From the NCBI GenBank assembly GCA_030737835.1, contig JAUJYN010000012.1, forward strand, positions 9,588,618-9,652,617: a DNA stretch of 64,000 nt, given 5' to 3'. The first letter of the stretch is position 1. Each line of letters opens with the position of its first letter. The notes below the pieces were generated by a model. That model had not been told where the DNA came from. It did not search any database and worked only from the letters and a program-made list of their open reading frames with translations. Made by a program: the position numbers and the translations under genes. Positions 11,801 to 22,900 of this stretch are shown here, piece after piece. Source of the DNA: Acorus gramineus (lineage: Eukaryota; Streptophyta; Magnoliopsida; Acorales; Acoraceae).

Positions 11801-14800
11801 GTCTAGTACATTAAGTGTCCTCCGAACACATTTATTACGTCCAAGCGGACCAGGTGACAACTAAGCGTGCATACAAGCCCAGGAACCCGTCAAATGAACA
11901 GGTCAATTAAGCGAACAGTCACATAAACCCATGGGTCGGTCGCCATAGGCATCGCCCAACAACTGCGGTTAGCACAAAGAAAGGACTCTAGACAAATTAG
12001 ACTAGCCATATAGCTACCACAGGCCTAGGAATCACAAGTACCTAAATTAACTCCCCTAAGTACTTGAGGAAGTTAACATCTGAATGGAGGGGGTGGTAAG
12101 ATTTTTTTTCCCCTTTGTTTGGAGTTTGGGAAGGAGAGTGGAGTTACTCATAGTCTTTTGAGAGACAATCATAACCTAGAATCTAACTCAGAGGCATTTT
12201 CTGTTCTTGTATTTTCTTCGCTCATATAATATATTACATGTTCGTAATAAAAAAAATTTAACCAACCAAAAAAAAATGAAAATTTTAAAAGCATATATAA
12301 TAGTGCATTTTGATAAAGAACCAGTTCAAGTGTGGCTCTTACATATGCCAGTGGCATAGCGGAGCAGCACAAGAATCAGCACCACCAGCCTTTTCAATAC
12401 AGTCATTGGCTGAAGGTTCTCTGTTCACACCCCTCTTGATAAGATCTCCACAAAGTTCACACTGGAAAACAGTTGGAAAATGTATTAGTCAGTCAGCAGA
12501 TATTAAAACAACCTTCATAACTCTTATTAAAAAAAAAAAAACTAGCCAGATGTAAAATTTGTACAATGACAGTGAACAGCCAGATACAAAAGTAATAAAC
12601 AATTCACTACAACAAGTTTCAAGTTAATAAAAAAGAAAGGAAGATATTTCAAATGATGTAAGTTCATAGTTAAGCTGAATGAAATAGTGTATTACAATCC
12701 AGTGGTTATCTCTGTTTCTCTCAACGTCATGATTAAATAAATGACGGAAAATGATGTTGTAGCCAGCAATTGGTCTCTGCATAGGGAAAAAATCATCAAT
12801 AATTGGTAAGAACATACAAATACTCAACACTAAATATAACTAACCTCTTGATCAATCATGAAGTTGGAGTTAATCCCATCCATCAATGTCTCAAAAAGTA
12901 AATCATGTTTGCTGCATGACAATTATAAGACTTTTAGCCACCATAAACAAGTTTATATATGAATACTTACAACTAATTACTTGCGGTCAGTGATGCCGTG
13001 TTTCATAAATAAGTATGCATGGATCATCTCATGTAATAAGATATTCTTGAGATCTTCACTTGGGCGCAATTTAAAGTCTGACTCAGAAAGAAGAATTGCA
13101 GGATCATATTTTGGTGGATAACGGCATGAACCAGGAGACCTGAAAACCCAGATGAGAATTTTAGAACATGCCGTGTCCACACACCACAATAAAACATCGA
13201 TAATAAACTAATTCTAATAATCTAATATTTAAATCATTGCAAATTTCCAATAATAAAACATAGTTACCGTCAACAAGTAATCATGTATCAATTTGTGTAA
13301 ACACGGTTTTCAAAACGCATATTGGTCGAGGAAAGTGATGAATAGCATATCACAAGTTCAAGGTATCTAGAAGAATCAGTTACCCATATAATGTTTCAAT
13401 ATAATGCTTCTTAATCATTCCTTTCTTCCTTTTGATTCTTTACATTAAACCTAATATAACTTGCTAATAGCAATAACAAACAAAAATTCCCATGAAAGGC
13501 ACACATGGTTAACACATATTTTGTCCTTTTTAAAATAAGTAGGAACCCTACCACCACATTAGTAGAGAACTAACTGGGATACAGTAACAAAACAGAAAAA
13601 TAAAGGATCATACAGTAGATAAGCAGTCCACCTTTGCACCTCAAAACAGAGCAAAAAACAGTCAATCCAAGAAAATTGCAATAGAGGGGATCAGAGCAAC
13701 TGTCCATCACAGTGAGCATGCACCCGAACCATTGATCACTCAGTTATCACTAATCCAACCTAATTCAAGGCCACATTCTCTAACCCAGCACAGTTCACTG
13801 CCAAGTCATATAAAAACAAATTTTGCTCTCCTAATTATTTTAGAAAATTTCTAGGAAGCCCACACCAAACACTCGTTAAAGTTGAAGATCATTATAGCAT
13901 CAAATGAAAAAGAAAAGAATTTGAATGCTCTACAGAAGAAAATTATCAGACATAAAATAAATTAGTAAGTGATATGGATCATTTTAATCACACAAAATTT
14001 TCGGAAAAATAATAAAAGCATATAGATAACATAACTAACTCGAAGAACAATGCAAGATCGGTCTTCTAAACCTCTTCAATCACAAAGATATCAAGGTTTT
14101 TTTCTGAAGGAAATGGGTGGAATCAGCTTTTGAAGGAGATCGGTCAAATAGTTGTATTCTTGGGTTGAAAAAATGAAAGGGGGCCTGGAAGATGGCATAA
14201 AAAACTAAATTGGGCCACCAGAACACCCAAAAGCGTTCGAACGATCTGATTGCGCCAGACATCTTCCATTTATTGGCTGATGCCTATTTCACCACCTGTC
14301 AATATGACAGGTAGCGAAACTGTTTTTTCACACGTGGCCGCACATGCCATTTTGACCCCCATTGCATGAACTGACTACACGCTACATTAAAATATTGGTT
14401 GTGGGGGATCACATCATCTCAAATGGGTGAGTATCATAAATGCCACGAAAAGGAAAGATAAGTCGATGAATCATGGTCTATCATGGTCTAATATGAGCAT
14501 AAAAGAATAAAAATATTTTTCATAAGATAACATACCCAACCAGGGCTTTTCTTCTCTTTTTGGGTTCTACAAAAGGTAAAATTAAAGTGCAAGATTGTAA
14601 ACCTAAAATCCCTTTTAAATTATGACTTTTGTTTTTATGAATGGTGCTCCTCAGGATAAAGGATTTGACCGCTTTGATAGGGGTGTTAGGTGCTTACTGA
14701 CTTAACCAAAGCTCTAAATTATGACTTTTCAAATTGGTTTTCTATATAATTAAAAAAGGCAATTCACCTGTAGTCAGTTCTCAAAAAACTTCAATCCAAC

Positions 14801-15451
14801 CAATGGGTTGACTGGATTTTACATTTAAGCATAATTTTTGAACTAATTACAGGTTTTTGAGGGCTAACTGGACTGAATTCAGATTGGTCAAAGGTGCAAT
14901 CAGCTACCTATCGGGTCAAGTTTTAAAACAGTGGACATAACATTCCTGATGGGTGTGTGTAACACAATGAATGACAATCTCATACATAATATGAATTAAA
15001 TATGAAGTTCGATGTGTTGCATGCATCTTTCCATAAAACGATTTTAAATAACAAAACACACAAAAAGATTAGATAACAACTGAAAACGCCATACAATCAT
15101 CCGCCCAAGAAACTCACATTCTCCAAAGAATAATTTTCCAAATAAAAAATGAAAACCCTAAGTAAAACAAAAAAAAAAAAAAATACAACAATAGAATATA
15201 TATGTTTTGAGGGGAGAATGTGAGCTCAGTTCACAGAATGGAATAGAAGGGAAAAAAAAAAAGCCAAAATTGAAATATTTGCAACTTGAAAGAGAGGGAG
15301 ATTGCCTGAGTTTGGAGGACCACTCGACCGTAAAAGGTCCGAGAGAATCCTGGAAGTAGATGGCGTTGTAGTGGGAGAAGAGAGCGTGTATGTCCGGAAC
15401 CGGCGTCGTGACCGACCCGGCCGGTTCGCTTTCCCCTCCTCCATTCGTCAT
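7972..15451 (-). CDS. SPRTN-like: Spartan/SprT-like DNA-protein crosslink metalloprotease (nine exons)
   Basis: Exons on the minus strand: 15306-15451, 12981-13139, 12845-12911, 12696-12776, 12343-12461, 10055-10131, 9907-9978 (acceptor uncertain), 8917-9003, 7972-8831. Phases fit and give about 555 residues. The SprT domain begins with PDIHALFSHYNAIYF, carries the zinc-protease motif HEMIH in exon 2 and a third likely zinc ligand in KHDLLFETLM (exon 3), then RPIAGYNIIFRH and a zinc ribbon (CELCG ... CHWH) in exons 4-5. Spartan proteases cut proteins covalently trapped on DNA. The last exon encodes basic repeats and ends in IVLTDDDDDM, a likely SUMO-interacting motif. The join of exons 1 and 2 needs a GC donor. 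The usual MTLCAG-like segment between WSS and the serine-rich strand appears shortened. Family assignment is firm; exons 6-8 are less certain. Confidence 0.85.
10238..10452 (+). mobile_element. possible solo LTR fragment
   Basis: About 200 bases with a TATA-like ACTATATAAGGG at 10348-10359, a CT-rich tract after it, and similar sequences TTAGTTTAAGAAATTGT and TTAGTCCAAGAAATTGT on its two sides. This looks like a lone LTR fossil of unknown family with short flanking similarity. No coding remnant is attached. Alternatively it is an unrelated unit flanked by a chance duplication. Confidence 0.35.
10506..10557 (+). repeat. 22-bp tandem repeat
   Basis: Two and a half head-to-tail copies of a unit close to TCAAAATCACAAGAAGAAAC inside intron 5 of the Spartan-like gene. 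The neighbouring AGAGATGGCAATGGGATGGG at about 10456 resembles the end of hAT-type MITEs common in plants, but no matching second end was found. Confidence 0.55.
11148..11419. mobile_element. MULE-type foldback MITE with 9-bp target duplication
   Basis: A 272-bp element in intron 5 of the Spartan-like gene. Its two arms, about 11148-11262 and 11308-11419, are long imperfect inverted repeats beginning GGGATTTTTAGTT and ending AACTAAAAATCCC. It is flanked by the perfect 9-bp direct repeat TTCTCTTTA at 11139-11147 and 11420-11428. A 9-bp duplication with long terminal inverted repeats starting in G is the mark of Mutator-like elements. There is no room for a transposase, so it is non-autonomous. 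The perfect duplication suggests a fairly recent insertion. Confidence 0.8.
14080..14262 (-). other. unrecognised 60-codon open frame in Spartan-like intron 1
   Basis: Starts with MSGAIRSFERFWVFWW and is rich in aromatic residues, with one possible hydrophobic segment at residues 12-32 (FWVFWWPNLVFYAIF). The ATG has a purine at -3 (GGAAGATGTCT). No known family is recognised, the frame is short, and no splice partner was found. It could be a small nested gene, an alternative first exon, or chance. Confidence 0.2.
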
Positions 15452-16139
15452 CCCAACAATTTCATTTCAGCTCCACTTTCAAAAAAACAAAATTTCATTT
15501 CAGCTAAAGCAAACAACAGGCTCCCTCACTTCCCCTGGAACCTCAAGTAAGTAGTTCAATGACGAGTGTCTTTTTTATTTTTGAGTGCCATCATGCATAG
15601 AACCGTCAACCGACCTTCCAGAAAAAAAGGTGAGCTTTTTTTTAATTTTATAAAAGAAAATGAGTGATATCATCATTTTATTAATTAGCTTGTTGACTTT
15701 TAAAAAAAAAATAAAAAAATAAAAATTAAAAATACCCTTACTTAAAAACCCATATTCGTCGTTCATAACAGCCCATCCCCCTCACTTTCTATGAGTCAAA
15801 ACCAACATTCAAAATCAAAATAACAAATAAAATCTAAGTATAAAAAATCTCCTATCATTTAATTGAAAATCACATTTCATTACATTTGAATAATCCGATC
15901 AAACCTTTTTTTTCCCTTTTGCAAACCCAAAATATGTTCTTCAGATACCCCGCGTTTCAATATGAAGATTCTTTGCAGTTTTTTCAACATCAAATTCAAA
16001 CAATGACAACGAGCATTAAACACCTTCTGTTTTTTTTTTTTTTTTTTTTTTTGTGTTTTGCTTGACTCACATCCTTTTTATATAGATTTATGATTTCGAA
16101 GTAATACCGATTGCATTTTTTCAAACAATTTTTTGATGA

Positions 16140-16770
16140 AATGTAACTTTTAATTAGGTTTCTAATGAATTCTTCAAATAAATGTAACTCTTCTGAAACT
16201 GTGTGAAATGTAACAATTTTATGTTGCTCAATTACATTTTGTTATATGAAAGACATGATGTCTCATACATTTTAGTTTTTTTTTATTACATGATATGCAA
16301 AAATGTGACATTTTTAGTTTTTTGCTTCAATAAATGTAACAAACAATTAAAGAGATGATTTATTTTTAAATTTATGGAACTAATGTAAGATGTGCTCGTA
16401 AATGTTTCAATTTGTTACATTTATATATGAATGTAACAAAAAACAGTATATGAGTTGCAACATTCGTAAACTTTAATCGTGAATGTAACAATTAGTTGTT
16501 TCAGTTTTGTTACATTTATGTGATTATAACTGTTACAGAATGTAACAGTGTTGCATAAATGTGAATGTAACAATTTTATAATTGTGTAATTGTGTTGTAT
16601 AAATGTAACAGTAACTTTTAATCTGATAGTCTTATGATTAAAAATGTGCAACAATGTAACAAATAATAATGTGTAAATGTGTTTGCCTGTTACATTGTCA
16701 ACAATGTAGCAACAACATCAAACAAACTACTCATATATAAAATGTAACATTATCGAGTGTTACATTTAGG
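16140..16770. repeat. block dense in TGTAAC/GTTACA motifs
   Basis: About 19 occurrences of GTAAC or GTTAC, mostly inside AATGTAACA or TGTTACATT, occur in roughly 630 bases. Spacing is irregular (about 15-90 bases) and both orientations are present, so this is not a simple tandem repeat. It lies about 0.7 kb upstream of the Spartan-like start codon. It may be a decayed satellite or MITE cluster. Confidence 0.55.
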
Positions 16771-18666
16771 TATTGAGACAAAAATAAATCAAACAATGAA
16801 CAGTGAAATATGACATTCAATACATGAAAAGAATTTGTGTTTAAACAATTAAAACAAAAGGCAAAACATAATCCGAGTACGAATCCAATGATGTCAAACC
16901 TGATCCGAGAGATATTGAGGTGATATCCAAATCGAAAAAAAAAACTTTCGTGCCTTTCAAAAACCTTAAAAATAGAATTTCTGATCTCAATTGCATAACC
17001 AAACAAATAAAAAAAACACACCTGAGTTGACAAATATTGAATCAATAATCAGAATTGTTCAAATCAAATAAGTGGTGGTTGATGAATCTTCCAAAAAAAA
17101 AATTTCAATCTGTTGGTAGTTCTTCTCAAAGACAATAATAGTGATAATAAAAATATAATAAAAAAAAGGAATTATGACCTCACTAGTCGGTTCCAAATAT
17201 GGAAAATATAACAAACTCTTTGATTAGGAGGAGAAGTTATCGAAAATGAAAGAGATGGTATATTAGGTATTTGCTCAATGTCACCTTATGTGGCTTATAA
17301 TGGGACCTATAAAATGGGGTTTAAGAATCATTATTGAAAAGAAAATGAGTGGAGTTTCTCCCACCACACTATTTCACAATCCCACCACTTAATATTACTA
17401 AAAAAAAAAAAACATGGATTCTCATTCCTATTATACTATATTAATCCCACCACCCCAAATCAAATGACATATATGGGGTTTATTGTGATTGTCTTTTTCA
17501 TTATACATTTGTGATTGTCTTTTTTATGGTTATTGTGTTGGTTGTTGAAGTGGTGGTACATTTAGGATTTATTGTTATGGAAATAGTGATTGTATTTGAC
17601 ATTGTGTGTTTTTTTTTATAGTGTTTAAGGTGACACTTTTATTGTTGGTGGTGATTATAGTAATATATGGATTGTTGAATGTTCTAATGTAGTATTGTTA
17701 TTGGTGGTGATTGTTGTAATGGTTATATTTTTTTACACATTTTTGCCATAATCGTGGATTGATGTAAGGTTTGTTTGATTTGATGGTTGTGATGATATAA
17801 GTCAATTCCTAAAAATCTCTCCGACCTTTTGAAGAATGTAAGGTCTTTGATTTGATGTTATTTTTCAGTATTGTCTAATATAATCATGTATCAATAAATA
17901 TCGTTTTAATACATATCTAATCTTGAATAATGGCCAATAATATGTTATATTTAATAATATACCATTATATATTATAATGATATATGTACCATTTATAAAT
18001 ATTTCAAAGAAGTATAACAAAACAAGATATATGTGATAAATCATTTAATGAATGTTCATATGGAATAGAGAGTTAGATTTTCAAGAATTTGAAAAAGATA
18101 AATATTTCAAATAAAAGGTCATTTGGGATAGAAATGGATTTTCAGAAATAGCGAAGGGTAAACATGTCAAGTGAATGTTTTTCATGGATTGATACTTTTA
18201 TAGGTAGTATAGATATAGATAAACAAACACACTAAGATAAAATCGGGTTGACACAACCATCGTCCTAAGGCCTCTGTAATATGAGATATTTGCATGACAC
18301 ACCAATATCAAAATATATAATTTAAAGTTGATGGAGTTATGTCATCTAGAATCTATGGGGGTTGACACATAGTTGTTGAACTGGGCTTCTGTATGACGCA
18401 CCAAGGTTGAAACACATAATACAGAGTTAAGTATTTTTACAATATAGGATTAATTGAGGGGTATATATGCAATAACCTAATTTTCAATTGCAACATATCT
18501 CCTTTACATATAATTTCATAATAAATTTTATAAAAGGTTTATCTAATCATTATTAAAAAAAATTCAATTTTTTTTTATGTACACGCACATTGTGCATGGG
18601 GAAAGACTACTAAGAAATATTGAAAAGTTGAAGAATATTAAGCTATGGACCAAAATGGATCTATTG

Positions 18667-18970
18667 ATTTTATAGTGACCTTTATAATTTTCACAAGTTT
18701 TCAAGATTTTCTCTTTTTTTAAAGAGTAAGAGATGAAATTGTAAAAGTGATAAATTCTAAGTAAAAATAAATTAAACAATTTAAGTATTATCCACAAATT
18801 AAAAAAAAATTAAAATGACTTTTTTACAATTTCATAAGTTTTCAAGGAGTTACATTGATTTGCCTTTATTTTTAAGAATAAAGAGACGAATAATAGAAGT
18901 GATAAATTCTGAATAAAAATAAATTGAACAATTCAAATATTCTCACACAAATTAAAAAATTAAAATATAA
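18667..18970 (-). repeat. diverged tandem duplication, unit about 150 bp
   Basis: The stretches 18667-18817 and 18819-18970 align along their length, sharing CACAAGTTTTCAAG-like starts, AAGTGATAAATTCT and AAAAATAAATT blocks and terminal AATTAAAA tracts. The unit is AT-rich and non-coding. Several small differences show that the duplication is old. Confidence 0.55.
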
Positions 18971-19607
18971 CTTAAAACATTTAAATTTATCACTTTCTAC
19001 TTTGGGTCAAGTTGAGTTCTAAGTTCCTCGACCCTGAACCCAAACCAATCCGAATTAGTTTCGAGTTGATCAGATTCAGGTTGAACATGACATTAAAACC
19101 CAAACCACCACGAAATCACATCCGCGAATGACTCACCATCACCAAACATCCCTTTGAAAAAGGGCTGTCGCATGAGAAGTAACAATTTGTTTACCCATTG
19201 CTGGTGAAATCCTTCATTTTAGCACGTTTCAATAACAGATCATGCTCCCACAAGCACTGCGGTCTGCGTTTGACATGCACCAATCCCACCCAAGATTAAT
19301 ACAGATTAATGATTGTTAAAGTACAAAATTAATGGAAAAACAGGTTTATCTTAGGAACAATTTACTATATTTTTTTTTCCAATACGCCGAATCAAGTATT
19401 TTCGCTATTTTTATGGAATTGATTCATTCTCCATAACATGAAATAGATTATTTAGCGCCCATATTTCGTATAAACATGACTTCAATTCATTGACATAAAA
19501 TACATCAGTTGAACATTTCATGTACATGAATCTCAACTACCAAAACGTGTCAAAAACTAGATTATCATGCCGCTTTCACCTACATAAGACCACAAGGCTC
19601 GATCTGA

Positions 19608-19946
19608 TCAATTATTCTTAAAATTTCTTGAATAAGACGATGATAAACGAGACTGCGCATGCTGGAAAGTATCGAATGCTGTTGCTGCTGATCCAGACGA
19701 TCTCCTGGTAGCAGTGGGTGAATCAGATAGCAAAGGTTCGTAAACTGGGTTTCTGCTTTTGATTTGTGTTATAGATAGTGGAACAACATCCTTGCTGGAC
19801 TTTATCTGTGGCTCAACATCTTTGATTGAATAAACCGGCCCACCCGAACGCTCTGCCTGCTGAAGTATGTTGATAGCACTCGATCTGTATGTGTACCTGA
19901 AGTATTTAAGTGCTAATACAGGGCCCATCCCTACAGCCACCATAAG
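19608..19946 (-). CDS. ALA2: ALA2 exon 24, last membrane segment and C-terminal tail
   Basis: Encodes 112 residues from [20 protein letters not shown] to the stop. The tail has INILQQAER, then [17 protein letters not shown] and [11 protein letters not shown], which closely follow Arabidopsis ALA2. The serine/arginine-rich tail is cytosolic and a plausible phosphorylation target. Confidence 0.94.
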   Translation of the reverse strand, partial: LMVAVGMGPVLALKYFRYTYRSSAINILQQAERSGGPVYSIKDVEPQIKSSKDVVPLSITQIKSRNPVYEPLLSDSPTATRRSSGSAATAFDTFQHAQSRLSSSYSRNFKNN

Positions 19947-22900
19947 CTGAAAGAGTGCATCATTAATTATCAGTTGCACATACGAGGAGACCACAACTCT
20001 CATGTTCAACTTTCAATAAATGAAAAAGTAGTGCATCAATAAACTTGGTAAATGCATCAAAGAGAACTCACAAACATGCTTATCCAGTATGATGGCTGTC
20101 TGCACAGCCGGAACATGATGGTGTACATTCCTGCTGACGGTATCGTGCTTACTATGCAATTGATCACATAAAAAGCAGCAAGATTTCCCCATATTGCAAG
20201 GTGCTGCAATATGGTGAACGAACTGCAAAACAAACAACATTAATGAAAAGGGTGATGACAGCCTTTCTAATGAAAAGACTGCTAAGGATCAGTCGGAAGC
20301 ATACTTTGTCTCCAATATCACAACAAAAGCCTGCAACCAAATACATCCAGAGAGAGCCACCATTGACAATTCCTCCATTTCACTTTTCTCATCCGCATAG
20401 GCATGGATGCTGATTATGAAAACAACAGCAGCCTGAAATTTTTAACTATTAGAATAGTGGGAATTTTTATAATTCTTTCATACAACAGTATAGAAACATT
20501 CATGCAAATATAAGACATGATCATGTGTTTCTGGCACATACCACAAAGTTTCCAACTATAGCATACATGCATGCATAAGAGCCATATTGGGTTTCATTGA
20601 CACGAGGGCATAACAGTATAATTCTGTTTTATATTATTTTTATGTGCATTTAACATTCCTGCAGAAACATTATTGAGTTCCTGAGACCTAATATCCAAAG
20701 AACACTTGAAGGATTTTGTCTATAATAAACAGCATGAGTTTGTCTGACAATACTGTTGATAGTTTGAATCTGACTAAAAAAGAAAATTTCCAACCATTTC
20801 TTCTGTTTATTTGCAGAATCCATGCTGCAAAACCACTTAAGAGGAAAAATTTTATTGCTTTGATTCATAGAATTCTCCATGGATATAGAGCGAGACAAAA
20901 TGGAACTGTATAACCAACAAATGTAGGGAAAAAATGCAAGAAAAATAACTAATAACTCACATGAAATAAAGACCGCCCAAACCACCCAGCAAATGTGCTA
21001 GGATTCAGGAGCCTGGTTTTGGAAGCAGTTAAACAGTGACATTAGGACCCATCTCTCTGAGAAATCAATAGAACAAATAAAAAAATACAAAGGAAAAACC
21101 AAAACTACCTTCCAGCTTGGCAATAATATAAAATTTGTGGGTTTTGCATCACAGTTCTTTCAGATAGATCTTTGTCAAGGACACTCATCAGCACAGGGAT
21201 GCTAGTGTAGAAAACGTTATAGGCCATGAGACTAACAGAGTTGAAAAGACTAGTTCCAGAGACACCTGAAATAAAAGAAAAACTGCATGGCTTCCAGTCA
21301 GAATCAATTTCTAAAAATAGCCATGAGCAACTGCTTTAACCGACAAAAAAGATTTAGTAGATAAGAATGATTGTTCCAAAAAAATTTTCACTAGAACTAA
21401 TTCACATACTTTTAACATAATCAGAAACCAATTGAAACAATATGGTGAAAAACGGAAATTTTATAAATTAAGTTACATGAACTCACAATATCTGTATAAA
21501 GCAGATCAGTAATGACTTGTAGAATGAGTACTGTGACAAAAATGCTGTACGGTTGTATGAATACCGCCCATGAACAAGAATCAATCTTTTCAGAAACCGG
21601 AACTCTGCAAAACAGGAAAATATTTGTTTGAATAACGAATTATAGAAAGACAACTCATTCCTCACCATACCAATTCAATAAAAACCATATAAAAAAAAAA
21701 TGGGTGCAGCCTTACAGCTCTTTACAAAGATAAGATTCCAGTGCAACAATGAAATAAGATATTTACAAACACATGATAATTGAAAATTAGTGGTTTGCAT
21801 TACTACTCACCTTTCAATATTAAACTAGATTTCATATATTTAATTCATGAGGAACATCATACCAACAAATCCCAACTCATACATCAGATATGATTAATTA
21901 TAATATGTTCAACCTTTCAAAATAATTAAATAATTTTCTAAACTATTAAATTCTCAAATAGTGTCACAAATCAATACCCTATATTTGATTTCATAAAGAA
22001 TTTGACCTCTATTATGCATGTTAAAGTCAACATGATGATTTTATAACATCATGAAGCAGACATTTTCATGCATGCCTTGGGATTATCTAGAATATTATGT
22101 CTTTGCAATATAACATTAGGGAAGTTTGCTGCCTGTGAATATGGTATAATTTCCTTTTCTAATTTTCTCCTTGCAACAGTCCAATGGCCAATTGATTATA
22201 ATAAACTTTAATTACAAAATGAATTGGTGCTAAAATCATTTTACATTAACACAACTTATATGCCAAATGCCGAGTAATAATACTGGTAAAATTAAAAACA
22301 GATATCTATATAACAATGAGGAGTTGAAATTCCAATTCATGTTTGGATGTCAGGTTGAAGTCATAAGATACTCGAAGAATTGAGATAACTCGACCACGAG
22401 ATGAATATTTAACTGTGCCAATTTTCTAAATTAAGCATCACATAATTAATAAACAGATAAAATGACACAATAGGCATGTAACTCATTCAATGCAACTACA
22501 TTGTGCACATGGGGGAGGGTTTTAACCCGATCCAATTGGGATGGGTTTGGATTCCATGATTAAAACTGCACCCAACCTGCTAACCTGACCTAAATGATAT
22601 GTTTTTTGACACCTTTAAAGTTTTTCATATCCTTCCTTCATAGTTATACACTGATTTTCAATACAACCCAATTACATTTCTGTATCATGTTCCTTCAGAT
22701 ACATGACGTTCAAGTAACACTAAAGGTCAAATATTTACATCCAGATCTTCCTCCCAAATATAACAAAAAAAACAATGTTAGTACATGAAAGTAAATGTTT
22801 GCCATGTAATAAAAAACCAATGTGTCCCAAATACATAAATCTCTTAAATTATTTTAGAAAGAATATAAATACCAAAAAAAACATATACAAAATACATATC

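Larger units (their letters stand above)
15452..19607. other. AT-rich intergenic region between ALA2 and the Spartan-like gene
   Basis: No gene is supported in these 4.2 kb. It contains the short 5' leader and promoter of the Spartan-like gene (from 15452), a 23-base T run at 16030-16052, a motif-dense block at 16140-16770, a diverged tandem repeat near 18.7-19.0 kb, and the 3' UTR of ALA2 close to 19600. The open frames at 15575, 16421, 16731 and 18564 are AT-rich and without domains. Confidence 0.6.

Noticed and set aside
16140-16770. CRISPR-like array or telomere repeat
   Set aside because: The motif is short, irregularly spaced and in both orientations, and the window is from a plant.
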